Under the pieces are notes generated by a model. The model was not told the DNA's origin. It saw nothing but the letters and a program-made list of their open reading frames with translations, and made no database searches. Made by a program: the position numbers and the translations under genes. A DNA stretch of 64,000 nucleotides. Source: Cytophagales bacterium. GTDB lineage: Bacteria > Bacteroidota > Bacteroidia > Cytophagales > Flammeovirgaceae. The stretch lies in assembly GCA_025056215.1 (NCBI GenBank), contig JANWWC010000002.1, positions 124,001 through 188,000 of the forward strand, in the 5' to 3' direction. The stretch's first letter is position 1; each line of letters starts with the position of its first letter. Of the stretch, positions 44,404 through 53,520 are shown piece by piece.

Positions 44404-45681
44404 ATGAGCTTTATTACTAAAATACTCAGAAATCCGCGCATCCAAAGCTTTTTGTATTTGATATTAGTACAAGGTGGAAATTTTTTACTTCCTCTTCTTA
44501 CAATGCCTTATGTTTCGCGAGTAGTAGGAGTAGAAAACTTTGGTATGATTTCTTACAGCAGCGCTTTTGTAGTTTATTTTACGTTAATAGTTCAATACGG
44601 ATTTGAATTTACAGCTACACGCGATATTGCTGTTCATAAGTCCGATATTCAGAAGGTTGCTCAAATTTTTTGGTCTGTTACATTTGCTAAGAGCTTACTT
44701 TTCGTGTTGGCTACTCTCATTTTTGGGTTTCTATTATACACTACTTCTCAGTTTGGCAGAGATAAGTTGCTTATGTGGCTCACCTACTTGACCGTTGCAG
44801 GAAATTTACTTACACCCATGTGGTTATTTCAAGGAATGGAAAAACTCAAATATGTTACTATTGTTAGTTTTTTATTGAAAGCAAGCTCCATGCTTTGCAT
44901 GTTTATCTTTGTAAAGCAATCGTCAGATTTTCGATATGTAGCTTTTTTTACATCCTTTGGAATTTTTATTGGAGGCGTTTATTCTTTTTATTACGGCATT
45001 CAAAAATTTCGAATTCCTTTATTAAAACCTGATTTTCAAATCATTATACAAAGATTGCAAGACGGCTTTTCTTATTTCATTTCTACTTTAACCATTCATC
45101 TTTACACTACTGGAAATACAATTTTACTGGGCTTTTTCGCTACAGATGCTGAAGTTGGTTATTTTACTTCTGCCTCTAGATTGATCGCTGTAATAATTTC
45201 ACTTATCATGATTCCCATGAATTTAACAGCCTTTCCAATGATAGGAGTAGCGTTCCAAGAAAGCATCTGGAGAGGACATCAAAAACTTTTGAAAGTAGCT
45301 GCTATTGTTTTGGGCATTATGCTACCTGTGTGCAGTTGCACTTGGATTTCAAGAGACTTTCTAATCCAATTTATTTTTGGAAAAAACTACTTACCCGCTT
45401 CAGAATGCCTGCTATGGATGAGTTTACTTCCATTTATTATCGGACTGAGCAATGTATTTGCTCTACAAGGGCTCCTAGCTCTACGACTCGATAAAGCCTT
45501 ATTTTTTATTACTCTCTTAGGCGCAATTCTTTCTATCGCTCTCAACTTTCGATTAGCTGAAACCTATCGACATTTAGGAACTACTTGGGCATGGCTGATT
45601 ACCGAAATATTCATTACAATTTCGGCGATCGCTGTATATTTGTATGCTGTTCGTCAAAAACTGAAAATCACAACACAATGA
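44404..45681 (+). CDS. oligosaccharide flippase (Wzx/MATE type)
   Basis: A 425-residue multipass membrane protein with about 12 hydrophobic segments and typical N-terminal signature (LVQGGNFLLPLLTMPYVSRVVG). It moves lipid-linked repeat units of O-antigen or exopolysaccharide across the inner membrane. It opens a tightly packed cluster of sugar-transfer genes; its stop overlaps the next start by four bases (ATGA). Teichoic-acid or lipid II flippases are unlikely given the neighbours. Confidence 0.9.
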   Translation: MSFITKILRNPRIQSFLYLILVQGGNFLLPLLTMPYVSRVVGVENFGMISYSSAFVVYFTLIVQYGFEFTATRDIAVHKSDIQKVAQIFWSVTFAKSLLFVLATLIFGFLLYTTSQFGRDKLLMWLTYLTVAGNLLTPMWLFQGMEKLKYVTIVSFLLKASSMLCMFIFVKQSSDFRYVAFFTSFGIFIGGVYSFYYGIQKFRIPLLKPDFQIIIQRLQDGFSYFISTLTIHLYTTGNTILLGFFATDAEVGYFTSASRLIAVIISLIMIPMNLTAFPMIGVAFQESIWRGHQKLLKVAAIVLGIMLPVCSCTWISRDFLIQFIFGKNYLPASECLLWMSLLPFIIGLSNVFALQGLLALRLDKALFFITLLGAILSIALNFRLAETYRHLGTTWAWLITEIFITISAIAVYLYAVRQKLKITTQ

Positions 45682-46607
45682 AAATAGCTGCTGTTATCGT
45701 AACTTTTAATCGACTTCCACTCTTGCAAGAATGCATCGAATCTCTTCTAAACAATACCCGAAAACCCGATACAATTTATGTAGTTAATAACGGAAGTACT
45801 GACGGACAAACTCCTCAATGGTTAGATACTCAACCATACTTAAAAGTGATTCATCAAGAAAACGTAGGTTCTGCAGGAGGATTTTATACAGGCATCAAAC
45901 GCGCCTACGAAGATGGCTACGACTGGGTTTGGCTCATGGACGACGACGGAAAACCCGCTCCTGATGCCTTAGAAAAACTATTAAACGCTGCTCTACAAAT
46001 TCCTGACGGAAAGGTATTTAACTCTATTGTTATCAATAAAAATGACGCCAAAAAAGATGAAATCGTTTTTGGCTATAACGTAGGAATGAACGTTAACGAC
46101 ATGTCGAATGTTATGACCTACCATTCTCTTAAGGAACTGCTTGCTACTGGAAATAAAATTTTTGATGGAGGAGCTCAATTTTTTAATGCAAGTCTCATCC
46201 ACCGAGTTGTTATCGAAAAAGTAGGACTCCCAGATGCAAGATTGTTCATTCGCGGCGATGAAGTAGAGTATTTATTCAGAATTCAAAAAGCAGGTTTTAA
46301 AACCTACACAGTCGCTGAAAGTATCATATTTCATCCCAAACCTGCTTCTGTATATGTGATGTTAGGAAAGCTTAAACTCTTTTATTACGAACCAATGAAT
46401 TCTTTCAAACTGTATTATCACATTCGTAATCTTATTTACTTAAATCGAAAATACAGCATCTCGAATAATTTAATTAAAATTGCCGCTTTTTATCTAAAAG
46501 AATTTTTATTTTGGAAACAAAACAACTTTTCTATTAAAAAAATGTCTGAAAATTTCGCTACCATCCAAAAAGCTATCCGAGATGGTTACGCGCTCCCAAT
46601 TCAGTAA
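45678..46607 (+). CDS. family 2 glycosyltransferase
   Basis: The ATG at 45678 gives 309 residues starting at the GT-A domain (AAVIVTFNRLPLLQECIESL). An in-frame ATG at 45585 lies in the flippase gene and is rejected. The GT2 core shows VVNNGSTDG, ENVGSAGGFYTGIKRAYEDGYDWVWLMDDDGKP, with DDD as the metal/sugar-binding motif. The sequence is similar to rhamnosyl/galactofuranosyl GT2s. It transfers a sugar to the growing repeat unit. Confidence 0.93.
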   Translation: MKIAAVIVTFNRLPLLQECIESLLNNTRKPDTIYVVNNGSTDGQTPQWLDTQPYLKVIHQENVGSAGGFYTGIKRAYEDGYDWVWLMDDDGKPAPDALEKLLNAALQIPDGKVFNSIVINKNDAKKDEIVFGYNVGMNVNDMSNVMTYHSLKELLATGNKIFDGGAQFFNASLIHRVVIEKVGLPDARLFIRGDEVEYLFRIQKAGFKTYTVAESIIFHPKPASVYVMLGKLKLFYYEPMNSFKLYYHIRNLIYLNRKYSISNNLIKIAAFYLKEFLFWKQNNFSIKKMSENFATIQKAIRDGYALPIQ

Positions 46608-46614
46608 AGTAATT

Positions 46615-47334
46615 ATGATACAACGATTGATTGAATACGGCAAAAATCAAAGTTTTCAACCTGATTTTTTTAGTATTTGGCTGAACCCATTTTATTTTAT
46701 TCGAAAGGAACTCTTTGTTTCTATCAAAAACTACGCTCCCATGCTGTCAGGCAAATTATTAGATTTTGGCTGCGGGCGAAAACCTTATCGACACCTTTTT
46801 TCAGTAGATGAATATATCGGTATAGATATCGAAACAAGTGGGCACTCTCACGAAAATTCACAAGTAGATATATTTTACGATGGAAAACATATTCCATTTC
46901 CTAATGCCACTTTTGATTGCGTATTTTGTAGTGAAGTGATAGAACACGTTTTTGAACCCGATGCGGTTTTGAAAGAAATTCACCGCGTATTAAAACCAAA
47001 TGCATTAGGCCTTTTTACGGTTCCTTTTGCTTGGTCAGAACACGAACAACCTTACGATTACGGAAGATACACCTCCTTTGGAATTAAGTATCTTTTTGAA
47101 AAGAACGGATTTGAAGTGATTAAACACCAGAAAACTGGTAATTTTATAAAAGTTATTTTTCAACTCAGCATGCTGTACGGCCATTTACTCTTTCCTAAAA
47201 ATAAAATTATTTCCACATTGTTAAATGTTGTTTGCATTTCACCAATTGCAATACTAGGCATTTTTCTTTCTTGGCTGTTGCCTGCTAATCAAGATTTGTA
47301 TTTTAATAACATTGTACTAGTGCGAAAAAAATGA
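46615..47334 (+). CDS. SAM-dependent methyltransferase (type 11) with C-terminal membrane segment
   Basis: The ATG at 46615 (7 bases after the previous stop) gives 239 residues; an upstream in-frame ATG at 46582 would overlap the glycosyltransferase gene. The methyltransferase core shows LLDFGCGRKPYR (SAM loop), IGIDIE, and FDCVFCSEVIEHVFEPDAVLKEIHRVLKP. The C-terminal 60 residues contain a hydrophobic stretch (VVCISPIAILGIFLSWLLP). It may methylate a sugar residue or the lipid-linked intermediate. Confidence 0.88.
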   Translation: MIQRLIEYGKNQSFQPDFFSIWLNPFYFIRKELFVSIKNYAPMLSGKLLDFGCGRKPYRHLFSVDEYIGIDIETSGHSHENSQVDIFYDGKHIPFPNATFDCVFCSEVIEHVFEPDAVLKEIHRVLKPNALGLFTVPFAWSEHEQPYDYGRYTSFGIKYLFEKNGFEVIKHQKTGNFIKVIFQLSMLYGHLLFPKNKIISTLLNVVCISPIAILGIFLSWLLPANQDLYFNNIVLVRKK

Positions 47335-48473
47335 AAATCCTCTTGATCCATAATCGTTACAAAGAGCAAGGAGGAGAAGATGTAATCTTCGAAACTGACA
47401 TACAAGAGCTTTCTAAAAGAGGGCATCAAGTAGAAACTCTCGTATTCGACAATTCCCATATTGAAGTGGAAACCTTTCTGCAAAAAATACATATAGGCAT
47501 CGCATCTTTTTACAATCAGAAAGCATTTAAACAAACTGAAAAAATTATTCAAACCTTTCGTCCTAACGTAGTACATGTACATAATTTTTTTTATGTAGCG
47601 TCGCCTTCTATTTTTTATGCGGCCAAGTGCCAAAATGTTCCTACGGTTTTGACACTGCATAATTATCGTCTTCTCTGTGCTAACGCTTTGCTAATGAGAG
47701 AAAACCGAATCTGCGAAGACTGTGTTTCTAAAGTATTTCCATTAGATGGAATTATTCATAAGTGTTTTAAAAATTCTGCTATTCAAAGCGCTCAAATAAC
47801 TTTTATTACTTCCTTACACAAAATTTTGGGTACTTGGAAAAAAGCAATTGATCATTATATCGCTCTAACTGAATTTGCTAAACAAAAAATTGTTAATTCT
47901 TCTCTTCAAATTCCCGCTCATAAAATTTCTGTGAAACCTAATGCTGTTCCCGATTATGGCTTTTCACCTGCAAAAGATAGAGAAAACTTTTTTCTATTCG
48001 TAGGTAGATTATCTCCCGAAAAAGGCATCGATACCTTACTCGATTTAGCAAAAAACAATCGTCAAATTCATATCAAAATTATAGGGAAAGGTGAACTTTC
48101 ACAAAAAGTCAGGGCTTTTGCTGAAGAGTGTGGTAATGTTACATACTTAGGCGAACAACCTAAAAACAAAGTCATAGAATACCTAAAAAAATGTAGAGCA
48201 CTTGTTTTCCCATCTACTTGGTATGAAGGACTTCCTACTATCATTTTAGAAGCATTTTCTACAGGCACGCCAGTAATTGCGCGAAATATTGACAATCTCA
48301 GCTCTATCGTGCGGAATCAGCAAAATGGGATACTCTTGGAATTCGAAAAAGCTAAGGACTTACCTTTTATAAGCGAAAATTTATATATTAGAGCGCGAAA
48401 AGAATTTTTAACATTTTACAACTTTGAAGAATGCTATCGAATACAAGAAAAAATTTACTCTAGCCTTCAATGA
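47331..48473 (+). CDS. family 4 glycosyltransferase
   Basis: A 380-residue GT-B enzyme. The N-domain begins with ILLIHNRYKEQGGEDVIFETD, and VVHVHNFFYVASP follows. The C-domain carries FVGRLSPEKGIDTLLDLAK and PSTWYEGLPTIILEAFSTGTPVIA, the NDP-sugar-binding EX7E region. Start and preceding stop overlap by four bases, and the stop overlaps the next start, so the genes are coupled. Confidence 0.94.
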   Translation: MKILLIHNRYKEQGGEDVIFETDIQELSKRGHQVETLVFDNSHIEVETFLQKIHIGIASFYNQKAFKQTEKIIQTFRPNVVHVHNFFYVASPSIFYAAKCQNVPTVLTLHNYRLLCANALLMRENRICEDCVSKVFPLDGIIHKCFKNSAIQSAQITFITSLHKILGTWKKAIDHYIALTEFAKQKIVNSSLQIPAHKISVKPNAVPDYGFSPAKDRENFFLFVGRLSPEKGIDTLLDLAKNNRQIHIKIIGKGELSQKVRAFAEECGNVTYLGEQPKNKVIEYLKKCRALVFPSTWYEGLPTIILEAFSTGTPVIARNIDNLSSIVRNQQNGILLEFEKAKDLPFISENLYIRARKEFLTFYNFEECYRIQEKIYSSLQ

Positions 48474-49642
48474 AAAGCCTTCAACTATCCTTTCAAAACC
48501 TTTTTGTAAAAATTACAATAGCCATTTTGCTTTGTTACTTAATATGTCCAAATTTTTTTGAGAGAAACTTATTTTTTAATGAAGTCCTTTCTTTATTCGG
48601 ACTACTCACTTTTTTATCTACAAAAAAAATAGAAAAAGACAATCTTCTCATTTATTTTTATCTACTTCTTGCATGGACATTTCTTCACGCAATAATCTCT
48701 CTCTTTTTTTTGGATAATTGGTATGGTTATTTGAGAAATTTAGTAATTTTTTATTCTATGTTCACTTTTTTTTTAGGATACTCTTTTCATCATAAAACTA
48801 CTACCATTCTTTTATCTATAAGAAAATTCTTGTTTCTCTTAATTGTTCCTTTTATATTTTTTCCAGTTAAATTTTTAGACCGTTTTAGCGTCGCGTTACT
48901 TTTTCCTTTGATTCTAATTTCAAAAAATAAAAAACAAAATTATTTATTATTAGCAATCGCAAGTCTAATTTACTCTTTTACTTATTCATCAGCAACGCTA
49001 GTCATTATCAGCCTATTTTTTTTATCAATAATAATTTTTAAAGATTACAAAGCGTTTATATCTTTCTTAATTTTGTTAACTTGCGTTTTTGTTGTCACTT
49101 TTATTCATTTGATTCCTTACCTAGATATTTCACAATATAACTACACCTACCAGAACTCTGAAAAATCCATTCATGCGCTAATGGAGGGGCATTTTCTGCT
49201 GAAAATTGATGGAAATACCACGTGGCGATTAGTACTCTGGAAACAAATCATCGTAGATTTATTTCCTCGAAACCTTCTCGGCTTAGGATTTGGAACTCCT
49301 TTACTGAAGTATTTTCCCATAGAAAACTACGAAAAAATACCCTTGTTACCTTATGTGCTGGGAGCGCATAACTCTTTCATTTATTTGTTTGGCAGATTAG
49401 GAATTCCTGCTATCGTTCTAGTTTTTATTATCATGAAGAATATTCTGAAAGACTTTTTTTTGTATAGAAAAGAATACATCCAACATTCTACTGAATGGAT
49501 ATTTTTAAGCTTTTTTATTATCAGTATCATCAGCCTATTCAACCCTACGCTCGAATCTCCTATATATGCGAGTATGTTTTGGTTTTTTTTAGGACTAACA
49601 GTAAGAACTATACTTTCTCGAAAACATGAAAGTGCCTTATAA
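48470..49642 (+). CDS. O-antigen polymerase/ligase-like membrane protein
   Basis: This 390-residue protein has about 10-12 hydrophobic segments and a hydrophilic loop around residues 225-300. In the loop the sequence NTTWRLVLWK followed by LGLGFGTP and AHNSFIYLFGRLGIPA matches the Wzy/WaaL family. It either polymerises repeat units or attaches the polymer. It overlaps the next gene by 17 bases. A second member of the same class lies at 50369. Confidence 0.82.
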   Translation: MKSLQLSFQNLFVKITIAILLCYLICPNFFERNLFFNEVLSLFGLLTFLSTKKIEKDNLLIYFYLLLAWTFLHAIISLFFLDNWYGYLRNLVIFYSMFTFFLGYSFHHKTTTILLSIRKFLFLLIVPFIFFPVKFLDRFSVALLFPLILISKNKKQNYLLLAIASLIYSFTYSSATLVIISLFFLSIIIFKDYKAFISFLILLTCVFVVTFIHLIPYLDISQYNYTYQNSEKSIHALMEGHFLLKIDGNTTWRLVLWKQIIVDLFPRNLLGLGFGTPLLKYFPIENYEKIPLLPYVLGAHNSFIYLFGRLGIPAIVLVFIIMKNILKDFFLYRKEYIQHSTEWIFLSFFIISIISLFNPTLESPIYASMFWFFLGLTVRTILSRKHESAL

Positions 49643-50372
49643 AATATTAAATCTTTCGATAACTAAAATATCATGCTCTCAAGCACTTGATTTGATTGTA
49701 AAACAATCTATTAAATACGTTTCTAGTTTTGTTTGCTTCGCAAATGCCCACATGGTAGTAGAAGCGTGGCTTGATAAATCGTTTGCTGAACAAGTTAATC
49801 GCGCTGATCTTGTGTTCGCCGATGGGAAGCCTCTTACGTGGGCTCTGCGCTTTTTGTATAATGTCCACCAAGAGCGGATTGCAGGAATGGATTTTATGCC
49901 TTCTCTCTTAGAAAAATGCAATCAGTATTCTCTTTCTGTATTTTTTTATGGTTCATCCCCTGAAGTATTAGAAAAAATAAAAACAAGAGTAGAAAAAGAG
50001 CTTCCTCAATGCCGCATTGTTGGAATGATTTCTCCTCCTTTTCGGGCACTTACTGACGAAGAGCAAGAAAACCATATTCAACAAATCAACCAATCAGGAG
50101 CAAATATAGTTTTTGTAGCTTTGGGTTGCCCGAAACAAGAAAAATGGTGTGCAGAAAATTATGCTAAAATCAAGGCTGTTCTACTGCCTGTAGGAGGCGC
50201 TTTTCCTGTGTATGCACGTATGCAAGCAAGAGCACCCAAATGGATGCAACATTACGGTTTAGAGTGGTTGTATCGCTTGTATCAAGAACCACATCGACTC
50301 TGGAAAAGATATTTGATTACTAACACTCTATTCATTTTAGGAGTCGTTTTACAAAAACTTAAATTTTTATGA
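49626..50372 (+). CDS. WecG/TagA/CpsF-type glycosyltransferase
   Basis: A 248-residue enzyme with family signatures: ANAHMVVEAW, LVFADGKPLTWALRF, RIAGMDFMPSLL, FFYGSSPEVLEKI and ALGCPKQEKW. The C-terminus has PVGGAFPVYARMQARAPKWMQHYGLEWLYRL. Enzymes of this family add N-acetylmannosaminuronic acid or a similar residue to a lipid-linked acceptor. It is embedded between two polymerase/ligase-like genes with overlapping ends. Confidence 0.93.
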   Translation: MKVPYKILNLSITKISCSQALDLIVKQSIKYVSSFVCFANAHMVVEAWLDKSFAEQVNRADLVFADGKPLTWALRFLYNVHQERIAGMDFMPSLLEKCNQYSLSVFFYGSSPEVLEKIKTRVEKELPQCRIVGMISPPFRALTDEEQENHIQQINQSGANIVFVALGCPKQEKWCAENYAKIKAVLLPVGGAFPVYARMQARAPKWMQHYGLEWLYRLYQEPHRLWKRYLITNTLFILGVVLQKLKFL

Positions 50373-51631
50373 TTTCTCCTCATATTCTAAAAAGACTGAT
50401 TACTCTTAGTCTTATTTTATTTGTGTGTACACTTCCTTTTCACTGGCGATATAATAATATAGCCATCGGACTTTTAGCAGTTACAAGCCTTATTCAAGTA
50501 AGAATTCAAAAACTCAAAAATCTCATTTCTACGCCTTTATTTTGGATATTGACAGCAGTTTTTTGGACTGACATTTTATCATGTTTTTTTTCTGAAAATC
50601 TACAAGAAGCTTTATTTCTCATTGAAAAAAGAATAAGTATTCTTGCAATGCCTTTGTTTATTGGGGTTTTAACACCGGAAATTTTAGATTATGAACACAT
50701 AATTCAATTATTAAAAGCATTTGCTTATAGTGTCTTTGTTGCTTTATTAATTTGTTTGATAAGTGCTGCTATAAAACAAAATGAAATAGGATGGCATGAA
50801 CTCAAAAAAGAAGCTTTCATGTACCATGATTTAACAGAAATAATCGAAGTTCATAGCATTTATATCGCTCAATATGCATCTTTTGCAATTGGGATTATTT
50901 TGTACATCTTTCTTTACGAACCATTATCATTAAGTTTGAAAATATTCCATGGATTTATAAGCATTTTTTTATATGCATGCTTGTTTCTATTAGCAAACCG
51001 CATCACAATACTTGCTTTTCATATAATTGTTTTAGTTCTTGGAATTTACTTAGGATATCAAAAAGCAAATTTGCGGATGAATGTCATAATCATACTTTCG
51101 TGTATGATTTTAGGTATCTATGGAACTTATCATTATAACCCTTTTTTTAAAGAGAGAACTCAAGAAATACTTATTTCGCTGCGCGATCCTTCTCAGGCGA
51201 GTGGAAATACTTCTACAAGACTCTTCATTTTAAAATGTTGCAAGGATTTGCTTCTACATCAAAATACTTGGATATGGGGATTTGGAACGGGTGACTCTCA
51301 GCAAGAACTTAATAACTGTTACAATCAATACAAGCAAGGAAAAATATTAACTGAAGATGGTAAAAAAAATGGACCTAATGCGCACAATCAATACATACAA
51401 GAAACATTAAACAAAGGAATTATTGGATTAGCAGCTTGGATGTCATTTTTAATAGTACCTGTATGGTATCTTTTTCGAAGAAAGGACGCATTTTTAGATT
51501 TATACATAATATTTTGGTTTGGTTTTGCAACGCTTTCGCTCACAGAAAGTCCTTTAGATATGAACAAAGGAATAACATATTTTTCATTTTTCCAGTCATT
51601 ATTTTCATTAAGAAAATCGTCCGGGCTTTAA
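50369..51631 (+). CDS. second O-antigen ligase/polymerase-like membrane protein
   Basis: A 420-residue protein with about 10 membrane segments. The periplasmic loop contains NTSTRLFILKCCKD, WIWGFGTGDSQ and NAHNQYIQETLNKGIIGLAAW, typical of the O-antigen ligase (Wzy_C/WaaL) family. It ends the polysaccharide cluster. Its 3' end overlaps the convergent carbonic anhydrase gene by 24 bases. With the gene at 48470 it may split polymerase and ligase roles; which is which cannot be told from sequence. Confidence 0.84.
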   Translation: MISPHILKRLITLSLILFVCTLPFHWRYNNIAIGLLAVTSLIQVRIQKLKNLISTPLFWILTAVFWTDILSCFFSENLQEALFLIEKRISILAMPLFIGVLTPEILDYEHIIQLLKAFAYSVFVALLICLISAAIKQNEIGWHELKKEAFMYHDLTEIIEVHSIYIAQYASFAIGIILYIFLYEPLSLSLKIFHGFISIFLYACLFLLANRITILAFHIIVLVLGIYLGYQKANLRMNVIIILSCMILGIYGTYHYNPFFKERTQEILISLRDPSQASGNTSTRLFILKCCKDLLLHQNTWIWGFGTGDSQQELNNCYNQYKQGKILTEDGKKNGPNAHNQYIQETLNKGIIGLAAWMSFLIVPVWYLFRRKDAFLDLYIIFWFGFATLSLTESPLDMNKGITYFSFFQSLFSLRKSSGL

Positions 51632-52258
51632 ATCATAGATTTTGCGCACTTCCCTGAATTCGTGCGCCATATTAAGTTTCAAATCAATCAGTTTACCAGT
51701 TCTCACATCAAAAACCCACCCATGAATCATGGGAAATCCTGTTTTATACCAAGATCGCTGAACATGGTCAATTTTAATAATATTAATGCATTGTTCAATG
51801 ACGTTAAGTTCTACTAATCTATCGAACCGTTGTCTTTCGTCTTCGATTTTGTCAAGTTCATGTTTGTGCAGCCGATATACGTCGCGAAGTGTCTGCAACC
51901 AACTATTAAGTTGTCCCATGTCACTAGGATGCATAGCAGCTTTCACGCCTCCACATTCATAATGCCCACAAACAATAATGTGTTTTACCTTTAGATATTC
52001 TACAGCGTACTGTACTACTGCATTGATATTATTATCTGTGCTTACTACCAGGTTAGCAATATTTCGATGCACAAAAACTTGCCCAGGCTCTAATCCCATA
52101 AGTTCTTCAGCTGTTACTCTACTATCCGAACATCCGATATAAAGAAATTCTGGTTGCTGTCCTTTCGATAGTTTTTCAAAATAGTGAGGGTCATTCGAAA
52201 GTTTTTCAGCAATCCATTTTTCGTTATTCTTAAAAATAGTCTCTATTTTGATACTCAT
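51608..52258 (-). CDS. beta-class carbonic anhydrase
   Basis: A 216-residue zinc enzyme interconverting CO2 and bicarbonate. Zinc ligands C43 (CSDSR motif with D45/R47), H99 and C102 (GHYECGG) are all present. It is the last gene of a minus-strand set with the pseudouridine synthase, NadR-like kinase and lpxK genes. Its 3' end overlaps the polysaccharide gene from the other strand. Confidence 0.95.
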   Translation of the reverse strand: MSIKIETIFKNNEKWIAEKLSNDPHYFEKLSKGQQPEFLYIGCSDSRVTAEELMGLEPGQVFVHRNIANLVVSTDNNINAVVQYAVEYLKVKHIIVCGHYECGGVKAAMHPSDMGQLNSWLQTLRDVYRLHKHELDKIEDERQRFDRLVELNVIEQCINIIKIDHVQRSWYKTGFPMIHGWVFDVRTGKLIDLKLNMAHEFREVRKIYDLKPGRFS

Positions 52259-52267
52259 TGTAAAAAG

Positions 52268-52984
52268 TTAGCGGTTTTTTTCTAATTGATTGATAAGAGC
52301 TCTGATATCTTTCGGATACGGAGCAGTAACTTTTATTGTTTGTTCATCCAATCCTTTAAATTGCAAACTATAAGCATGCAAAGCCACTCGCTGAATCAAT
52401 GGAAGTTCTTCTGTATTGCATTTTAAGTTAAATTTTTTTTTAAGGTCTGACAGAAAAATATCAACTCCTCCATACATCTTATCAGCAACAATCGGAGCTT
52501 TTAGGCAAGCCAAATGAATTCTAATTTGATGCATTCTACCTGTAATTGGTTCGCAAGCAACCAACGTATGGTATTTATAAGTATCTAAAGTATTAAAAAT
52601 AGTTTCTGCGGGTTTCCCTTCTAGCGAATCAATTCGAGCATTTCCTTTACTAGAAATTGCAATAGGCAATGTAACTTTTTTATTTTCAAATTTGTGAATA
52701 CCTAATGCAACGGCATGATAAAGCTTTTGAACTTGCCTTCTTTCAAACTGAATGGCTAAATGGCGGTAAGCATCGGCATGTTTAGCTATTGCCAGAACGC
52801 CTGATGTTTCTTTATCGAGTCGGTGACAAAGCTGTGCCTGAGGCTGATATTGGCGAACAATTTGAATAATACAAGCACGCGTAGCGTCCCTATCGTCAAG
52901 AGAGGAAATTCCTGCAGGTTTATTGACTAGCAAATAATCATCATTTTCCCATAAAAGAATATCATTAATGGTTATTTTTTTCAT
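52268..52984 (-). CDS. RluA-family pseudouridine synthase
   Basis: A 238-residue protein with catalytic D57 in CHRLDKETSGVL, the RluA signature. KPAG at 22-25 and the GRMHQIRIHL motif near 170 support it. The N-terminal S4 RNA-binding domain of RluC/RluD is absent; the protein starts directly with the catalytic domain (LLWENDDYLLVNKPAG). The target uridine in rRNA or tRNA is unknown. It is spaced 9 bases from the carbonic anhydrase gene. Confidence 0.93.
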   Translation of the reverse strand: MKKITINDILLWENDDYLLVNKPAGISSLDDRDATRACIIQIVRQYQPQAQLCHRLDKETSGVLAIAKHADAYRHLAIQFERRQVQKLYHAVALGIHKFENKKVTLPIAISSKGNARIDSLEGKPAETIFNTLDTYKYHTLVACEPITGRMHQIRIHLACLKAPIVADKMYGGVDIFLSDLKKKFNLKCNTEELPLIQRVALHAYSLQFKGLDEQTIKVTAPYPKDIRALINQLEKNR

Positions 52985-53004
52985 ATTTTTTACAAAACTT
53001 TATA

Positions 53005-53520
53005 TTAAGTTAAGCTTTCAATATGCTTAATAGCTTGCGCAGTACGCTCTTGAATATCGAATCCATTTATTATAGCAAAATTCCATTGAAAAGATTTAAT
53101 TTCTCTCAAATACCATTTAAATAAATACTCCCTAAGATGCGGATGTTCACGCAGAGGATCAAAAGTCCAAGGCAAATCAATATTACAAAGCAAATATAAA
53201 TCGTATTTTTGTTTGTGCAAGTGATCTATAATCCACTGATGGCATTTTCCGAAAACATGCTCACACCAAATTTTGGTTACAAGTAATTCCGTATCTACAA
53301 ATAAGTAACGATTTGCTTTTAGCAATAATTCTTGTTCTTTTTGAAGTTGTCTTTGAGCAATAATTAGAATATCGTCATAATTATATTTCCGTGGAAGATT
53401 TTCTAAATATTCCCTCGCGTACTCTGGAACCCAAACAGTCTGATAATGTTGCGCTAAAGCTTGTGCTAGTGTAGTCTTGCCAGTAGATTCTGGACCTGTA
53501 ATAGCAATTTTTTTGATCAT
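53005..53520 (-). CDS. NadR-like ATPase / ribosylnicotinamide kinase-like
   Basis: A 171-residue P-loop kinase with Walker A GPESTGKT (9-16), VPEYAREYL, and DTELLVTKIWCEHVFG. These are hallmarks of the C-terminal kinase domain of NadR, here as a stand-alone protein. It probably phosphorylates nicotinamide riboside, but other small nucleosides are possible. Its start overlaps the lpxK stop by four bases. Confidence 0.88.
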   Translation of the reverse strand: MIKKIAITGPESTGKTTLAQALAQHYQTVWVPEYAREYLENLPRKYNYDDILIIAQRQLQKEQELLLKANRYLFVDTELLVTKIWCEHVFGKCHQWIIDHLHKQKYDLYLLCNIDLPWTFDPLREHPHLREYLFKWYLREIKSFQWNFAIINGFDIQERTAQAIKHIESLT

